From positions 1 to 9,634 of the forward strand of contig DATCZS010000027.1 of assembly GCA_036525795.1 (NCBI GenBank): a stretch of DNA of 9,634 nt. Direction: 5' to 3'. This document shows, piece after piece, positions 5,604 to 9,634 of the stretch (positions are counted from its first letter, which is position 1; the number at the start of each line of letters is the position of its first letter). This stretch comes from DATCZS01 sp036525795 (GTDB lineage: Bacteria; Actinomycetota; Acidimicrobiia; Spongiisociales; ZC4RG35). A program made the translations under genes and the position numbers. Below the pieces are notes generated by a model. The model did not search any database and was not told the DNA's origin. It saw only the letters and a program-made list of their open reading frames with translations.

Positions 5604-8042
5604 GTGACGGTGCGGGAACTCGCCGCGCTCGATCTACGATCGGCCGATAGCGACCAGGAGCAGCTGAGCGTGGAGTTCGAGCGGGGAACCTTCTACCTGG
5701 GCGGGGTGATCGACCCTGCGTCGGGGGATCGCACCGGCGACCCGATCCTGTACGAATCCGGCGACCTGACCACCCACGGGGTGATCGTCGGGATGACCGG
5801 TTCGGGCAAGACCGGGCTCGGCGTGGGATTGCTGGAGGAGTCGCTGCTGTCGGGCGTTCCCGCCCTCATCCTCGACCCCAAAGGCGACATGGGGAACCTG
5901 CTGCTCAACTTCCCTGCGTTCCAACCCGAGGACTTCCGGCCGTGGATCGACGAGGCGGAGGCCTCCCGGGAGGGGATCACCCCGGATGAGCTGGCGGCCA
6001 AGACCGCCGACATGTGGAAGAACGGACTGGCCGGGTGGGGGCTGGGGTCCGACCGTATGCGCGAGCTGGGAATGAAGGCCGGACTCACCATCTACACCCC
6101 CGGCTCGTCGGCCGGCGTGCCGATCAACATCCTCGGGTCGCTCGCCGCGCCGGAGGGCAGTTTCGACCACGACGCCGAGACCTACCGCGACGAGATCGAG
6201 GGCTACGTGCAGTCGCTGCTGACCCTGGCCGGGATCGAGTCCGATCCGGTGTCCGGCCCCGAGCACATCCTCCTCGCCACCATCATCGAGGTGGCGTGGA
6301 AGGCCGGCACCGGCCTCGACCTGGCGGGCCTGATCAACGGAGTCCTCAGCCCCCCCTTCCGCAAGCTGGGCGTGTTCGATCTCGACACGTTCTTCCCGGA
6401 GAAGGACCGGCGCCGGCTCGCCCTCACGCTCAACGGCCTGGTCGCCTCCCCCTCGTTTGCCGCCTGGCTGGAGGGGATCCCGCTCGACATCGGCGAGCTG
6501 CTGCACCGCGAAGGGAAGCCGCAGGGAGCGATCGTCTACATGGCCCATCTGTCGGACGCCGAGCGCCAGTTCGTGGTGACGCTCCTCCTCTCCAAGCTGG
6601 TGACCTGGATGCGTCGCCAGTCGGGGACCTCCGACCTGCGCGCCCTCGTCTACATGGACGAGGTGTTCGGGTTCTGTCCGCCCACCGCCAACCCTCCCTC
6701 GAAAAAGCCGATCCTCACGATCCTCAAACAGGCCCGCGCCTTCGGGGTCGGGATGGTGCTCTCCACCCAGAACCCGGTCGACCTCGACTACAAGGCGATG
6801 TCCAACGCCGGGACCTGGATGGTCGGCCGCCTCCAGACGGAGCGGGACAAGGCCCGGATCCTGGAGGGGCTCGAGTCGGCGTCGGGCGGCACCGACGTCG
6901 GCGCCTTCGACACCCTGATCTCCGGGCTCGGCAAGCGCCAGTTCGTGCTCCAGTCGACAAAGGCGAAGGCGCCGTCGGTGTTCACCACCCGGTGGGTGAT
7001 GTCGTATCTGAAGGGGCCTCTCACCCGGGACGAGGTCAGGACGCTCACCGGCGAGGTCGAGGTACCGGTCCCCACCTCGCCTGCGACCCCGATCGCTCAC
7101 GCTCCCGAAGTTGCAGACGACGCCACCCCGGTTGCCCCGCCGGTGGCAGACGGGGTCTCGGTGTCCTACCTGGACCCGGCCGCCCCCTGGGCAGGCGAGG
7201 TGGAGGCCGATCCGGCCGGCAGGACCCTGGAGCCGGCCGCCGTCGCCACCGTCCGGCTGCTGTATGACGACCAGTACGCCGACGTCAGCCACCAGGAGGT
7301 GTTCGAGGCGGTGATCCACCCGCTGGATCTGGTGGTCACCGACGACAACCTCCGTGCAGTCGACCACGACGAGCGAGACTTCTCCGGGTCCGCCCCCGCC
7401 GGCGCCGCCTACCGGCTGGTCGACGTGCCTATCGACTCCAAGGCGTATTGGACTGGCCTGGCATCCTCGCTTCGCGACCACCTCGTCCGAAACCGGACGG
7501 TGCAGGTCTTCAAGAACCCGGCCCTCAAGCTCTACTCCCGGGTGGGCGAGAGCCGGGAGGCGTTCGCCGGGCGTTGTGCCGCCGCCGCCGAAGACGCGGC
7601 GGACGCCGAGATCGCAGCCCTGAAGGACACCTACGCCACCCGGATCGACCGGGTGCGGGACCAGATGCGCGATGCCGAACGGCGGGTGCGGGAGCTGGAG
7701 AGCGACGTCTCCTCCCGGCGACAGCAGGAGGTGCTGTCGGGGGCGGGCGACCTGCTCGGTGCAATGCTGGGGGGAAGGCGCCGCTCCACGTCGCTGTCGC
7801 GGGCAGCCTCGCGGCGCACCCAGACCAGGAAGACCGAACAGCGCCTCGACACCGCCTCCGAGAGGGTTGCAGACAAGGCAGAGGAGTTGGCACGTCTCGA
7901 AGACGACCTCGGCGAAGACGTGATGGACATCACCGCACGGTGGAATGACGCCGCGATCGCCATCGAGGAGGTCGACATCCCTCTCGAGAAATCCGACGTC
8001 GACGTCCAGCCCCTGTCGCTGGTGTGGGTTCCCCGATCCTGA
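5604..8042 (+). CDS. HerA/FtsK-superfamily ATPase with C-terminal coiled coil
   Basis: 812 residues from a GTG start; weak GGGA lies 3 bases upstream. A short N-terminal beta region leads into Walker A GMTGSGKT (63-70), followed by LILDPKGD (88-95). Walker B is ALVYMDEV (347-354), and the Ser-Thr-Gln sensor STQNP sits at 387-391, typical of HerA/VirB4/FtsK ATPases. A Pro/Ala-rich linker (about 486-515) joins a C-terminal part with charged helices at about 662-702 and 735-775, likely coiled coils. These flank a Gly/Arg/Ser-rich segment (about 711-745). No transmembrane helix is seen. Relatives pump or translocate DNA or remodel nucleoprotein in hexameric rings; the specific process here is unknown. 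The NurA nuclease partner of classical HerA is not in the window. The gene stands alone between gaps of 166 and 167 bp. Family assignment is firm, function is not. Confidence 0.87.
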   Translation: MTVRELAALDLRSADSDQEQLSVEFERGTFYLGGVIDPASGDRTGDPILYESGDLTTHGVIVGMTGSGKTGLGVGLLEESLLSGVPALILDPKGDMGNLLLNFPAFQPEDFRPWIDEAEASREGITPDELAAKTADMWKNGLAGWGLGSDRMRELGMKAGLTIYTPGSSAGVPINILGSLAAPEGSFDHDAETYRDEIEGYVQSLLTLAGIESDPVSGPEHILLATIIEVAWKAGTGLDLAGLINGVLSPPFRKLGVFDLDTFFPEKDRRRLALTLNGLVASPSFAAWLEGIPLDIGELLHREGKPQGAIVYMAHLSDAERQFVVTLLLSKLVTWMRRQSGTSDLRALVYMDEVFGFCPPTANPPSKKPILTILKQARAFGVGMVLSTQNPVDLDYKAMSNAGTWMVGRLQTERDKARILEGLESASGGTDVGAFDTLISGLGKRQFVLQSTKAKAPSVFTTRWVMSYLKGPLTRDEVRTLTGEVEVPVPTSPATPIAHAPEVADDATPVAPPVADGVSVSYLDPAAPWAGEVEADPAGRTLEPAAVATVRLLYDDQYADVSHQEVFEAVIHPLDLVVTDDNLRAVDHDERDFSGSAPAGAAYRLVDVPIDSKAYWTGLASSLRDHLVRNRTVQVFKNPALKLYSRVGESREAFAGRCAAAAEDAADAEIAALKDTYATRIDRVRDQMRDAERRVRELESDVSSRRQQEVLSGAGDLLGAMLGGRRRSTSLSRAASRRTQTRKTEQRLDTASERVADKAEELARLEDDLGEDVMDITARWNDAAIAIEEVDIPLEKSDVDVQPLSLVWVPRS

Positions 8043-8056
8043 TTGGCCGACTCGTA

Positions 8057-8086
8057 AACGGTCCGTGCCAACGATCGAACGGTCCG
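8057..8086. repeat. 9-bp direct repeat spaced 21 bp, possible operator
   Basis: AACGGTCCG occurs at 8057-8065 and again at 8078-8086, start-to-start 21 bp, which is two helical turns. The pair lies after the ATPase stop and about 50 bp upstream of the predicted -35 of the livK-like gene. Same-face spacing is consistent with binding of a transcription factor dimer, but chance cannot be excluded. Confidence 0.35.
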
Positions 8087-8136
8087 CGACACCGGGTCAC
8101 GGGCGCCCATCGATCCGCGGAAACACCCCCTGATCG

Positions 8137-8166
8137 TTCGACGAGGGGCGGCCACTCGCCTATCGT
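8137..8166 (+). promoter_or_regulatory. Predicted promoter of the substrate-binding protein gene
   Basis: -35 TTCGAC (8137-8142), an 18-bp spacer and -10 TATCGT (8161-8166, TANNNT type). The implied start near 8172-8174 leaves a leader of about 36 bases ending in a strong ribosome binding site, AGGAGGAAGGA at 8194-8204, 5 bases before the ATG at 8210. The elements are spaced as expected for a housekeeping sigma factor. Confidence 0.5.
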
Positions 8167-8209
8167 TCCGTAACGCCCGTGTGGGGCGACAACAGGAGGA
8201 AGGAATCAG

Positions 8210-9457
8210 ATGCGCAACAAGAAGTGGTTGCGGTTGGTAGCGATCACCTCGGTCCTTGCCATGGTCATCGCCGCCTGTGGCGGCGAAGAAGTGGCAGGCG
8301 AGGGTGACGGTGTGCTCACCGTTGGAACGCTGCTGCCCGTCACGGGGGACCTCGCGTTCCTCGGCCCACCCGAGGTAGCGGGCGCCCGTCTCGCCGTCGA
8401 GGACATCAACGCGGCCGGCGGAGTGCTCGGCAACGATGTGGTTCTCCAAGAAGGCGACTCTGGCGACACCAACCAGGACATCGCAAACCCCGAAGTGGAC
8501 CGTCTACTCGGCCTGAACGTCGACGCCATCATCGGCGCCGCAAGCTCGGCCGTGTCCAAGCTCGTGATCGACAAGATCACCGGCAACAACGTGGTCCACT
8601 TCAGCCCGGCGAACACCTCGCCCGACTTCACGAACTACAACGACAACGGGCTCTACTTCCGTACCGCTCCGTCCGACCTGCTGCAGGGCAAGGTCCTCGC
8701 CGACCAGGTCATCAAGCAGGGCAACGAGACGGCCGCAGTGCTGTATCGCCAGGAGTCGTACGGTCAGGGTCTGGCCGAGGCGTTCAAGGAGAACTTCGAG
8801 GCCGCCGGTGGCTCGCTGCCTGTGTACACCGCATACGCGGTCGACACCGAGAACTTCGACGCCGAAGTCGACTCGATCGTCGAGGCCAACCCCGACGCGA
8901 TCGTCATCATCGGCTTCGCCGAGTCCGCCAACATCCTCACGACCATGCACGAGCGGGGCATCGGCCCGAGCGTGAAGAACGTGTGGGGCGTTGACGGCAA
9001 CATCGGTGGCATCGGTGCCGAGCTGTCAGATCCCTCGATCATCTCGGGCATGCGGGGCACCGAGCCCTCGGTCGACCTGAGCTCGATCTCCGCCTTCACG
9101 GCCCGTCTCGACGGCGCCTACGAGGGCGGCGTGGGCGGCGTGTTCGCCTACGGTGCGGAGACCTACGACGCCATCATCATCGTGGCGCTGGCCGCCGCGG
9201 TCGCCAACAGCGACGACCCCGCGGTCTTCGCCTCGGAGATCAACGGCGTCACCAAGGACGGCACCAAGTGCACGACATTCGCCGACTGCATCGCGCTGAT
9301 CGACGACGGTGAGAACATCGACTACGACGGCCAGGGTGGTCCCTACGAGTTCGTGGATGCCGGCGAGCCGGCAGCCGCCTCGTTCCGTATCGCGACCTAC
9401 GACGGTGGCGATACCCCCAACACCGCGCTGGACGAGTACGTCTTCGCCGGTAGCTGA
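8210..9457 (+). CDS. LivK-type ABC transporter substrate-binding lipoprotein
   Basis: 415 residues. MRNKKWLRL plus a hydrophobic core ends in the lipobox VIAAC with C23 lipidated, so the protein is membrane-anchored outside the cell. The rest is a type I periplasmic-binding fold (Peripla_BP_6, branched-chain amino-acid binding). VGTLLPVTGDLAFLGPPE (38-55) is the family's opening strand and loop, INAAGGVLG (66-74) is conserved, GAASSAV (109-115) is a ligand-loop type motif, and AYGAETYDAI (313-322) is the conserved late helix. A Cys pair (354 and 360) and NIDYDGQGGPYEF (369-381) are typical of actinobacterial members. Probable ligand: Leu/Ile/Val or a related amino acid or amide; specificity cannot be read. 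No permease or ATPase gene follows before a strong terminator, so the partners must be outside the window. High expression is likely from the ribosome binding site. Confidence 0.93.
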   Translation: MRNKKWLRLVAITSVLAMVIAACGGEEVAGEGDGVLTVGTLLPVTGDLAFLGPPEVAGARLAVEDINAAGGVLGNDVVLQEGDSGDTNQDIANPEVDRLLGLNVDAIIGAASSAVSKLVIDKITGNNVVHFSPANTSPDFTNYNDNGLYFRTAPSDLLQGKVLADQVIKQGNETAAVLYRQESYGQGLAEAFKENFEAAGGSLPVYTAYAVDTENFDAEVDSIVEANPDAIVIIGFAESANILTTMHERGIGPSVKNVWGVDGNIGGIGAELSDPSIISGMRGTEPSVDLSSISAFTARLDGAYEGGVGGVFAYGAETYDAIIIVALAAAVANSDDPAVFASEINGVTKDGTKCTTFADCIALIDDGENIDYDGQGGPYEFVDAGEPAAASFRIATYDGGDTPNTALDEYVFAGS

Positions 9458-9461
9458 TCGA

Positions 9462-9475
9462 CACTCCTTCGAGTG
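9462..9475 (+). other. Small hairpin between the stop codon and the main terminator
   Basis: CACTC-CTTC-GAGTG forms a 5-bp stem with a 4-base loop just after the TGA of the binding-protein gene. It precedes the strong terminator by 4 bases and may help termination or protect the mRNA 3' end. Confidence 0.35.
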
Positions 9476-9479
9476 ACAG

Positions 9480-9513
9480 GAGGCCGGCCCTTCGGGGCCG
9501 GCCTCTTCGTTTG
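9480..9513 (+). terminator. Strong Rho-independent terminator with UUCG loop
   Basis: GAGGCCGGCCC, loop TTCG, GGGCCGGCCTC: an 11-bp perfect G/C-rich stem capped by a C(UUCG)G tetraloop, followed by TTCGTTTGT. It lies 22 bases after the binding-protein stop. It makes that gene the end of a transcript, probably monocistronic. Confidence 0.9.
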
Positions 9514-9538
9514 TAGCCCCCCTCCCGGCTTCGCCGTA

Positions 9539-9629
9539 CTCCCCCCAAGAGGGGGAGAAACAGCCCCCCGTTTCCTCCCGCCAAGAGGGGGAGAAACGAG
9601 CCCCCCGTTTCCTCCCCCCTCGGGGGAGG
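9539..9629. repeat. REP-like G/C-rich palindromic repeat array
   Basis: A unit beginning CCAAGAGGGGGAGAAAC, continuing into AGCCCCCCGTTTCCTCCC, occurs at 9545-9580 and again from 9581, spaced 36 bp; the second copy has one extra G. Each unit contains GAAAC...GTTTC as inverted arms. Flanking stems are CTCCCCC/GGGGGAG (9539-9545 with 9551-9557) and CCTCCCCC/GGGGGAGG (9611-9618 with 9622-9629). There are no unique spacers, so this is not CRISPR. The array may continue beyond the window. Confidence 0.7.
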
Positions 9630-9634
9630 TGGAG

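Noticed and set aside
5634..7481. Minus-strand open frame of 615 codons
   Set aside because: It is antisense to the HerA-like ATPase, with no motif and His/Gly/Arg-rich composition.
4322..8042. Two-gene nuclease plus ATPase defence operon
   Set aside because: The genes are co-oriented, but a 166-bp gap separates them and the DUF222/HNH family is a common multi-copy actinobacterial gene. Nothing else suggests a defence island.
9539..9629. CRISPR-like array
   Set aside because: The repeats abut one another without unique spacers and no cas gene is present.

Overview
This is a 9.6 kb window of high-GC DNA with strong G/C bias at third codon positions. The sequence suggests an actinobacterium, perhaps Acidimicrobiia-like. 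Supporting traits are Thr-rich TTTTTVAP linkers, two lipoproteins, a DUF222/HNH (13E12-type) protein, GTG start usage, TANNNT-type -10 boxes and UUCG-loop terminators. This taxonomic guess rests on composition and gene content, not on a search.

Layout from left to right: (1) Positions 776 to 1, minus strand: an exported protein that runs off the left edge. It has a TadE-like class III prepilin leader, then a second hydrophobic segment, a DUF11/CARDB-like beta domain and a Thr-rich repeat stalk. A 14-bp inverted repeat ends four bases before its start codon. (2) 777-1339: a long gap without a convincing gene. It holds that inverted repeat and a pair of related UUCG hairpins, one of which looks like a minus-strand terminator with no gene to terminate. 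(3) 1340-2854, plus: an FAD-dependent amine-oxidase/phytoene-desaturase-like oxidoreductase. (4) 2857-4224, minus, convergent with the previous gene and separated from it by 2 bp: a lipoprotein with two complete DsbA-like thioredoxin domains (CPYC and CPFC). (5) 4322-5437, plus, divergent from the Dsb gene: a DUF222 + HNH endonuclease, apparently with a leaderless promoter. (6) 5604-8042, plus: a HerA/FtsK-superfamily ATPase with a long C-terminal coiled-coil region. (7) 8210-9457, plus: a LivK-type branched-chain amino-acid (or related small molecule) binding lipoprotein. It has a good promoter, an excellent ribosome binding site and a very strong terminator at 9480-9513. (8) 9539-9629: an array of short G/C-rich palindromic repeats.

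Most genes look like independent transcription units. Neighbours alternate in strand or are separated by gaps over 90 bp, except the 2-bp convergent junction. Three of the six products are exported (surface stalk protein, Dsb lipoprotein, solute-binding lipoprotein). No obvious defence or mobile cassette joins the genes. The most unusual items are the prepilin-leader/Sec-signal fusion with its hairpin-masked start, the tandem-Dsb lipoprotein, the orphan HerA-like ATPase, the orphan UUCG hairpins and the terminal repeat array.
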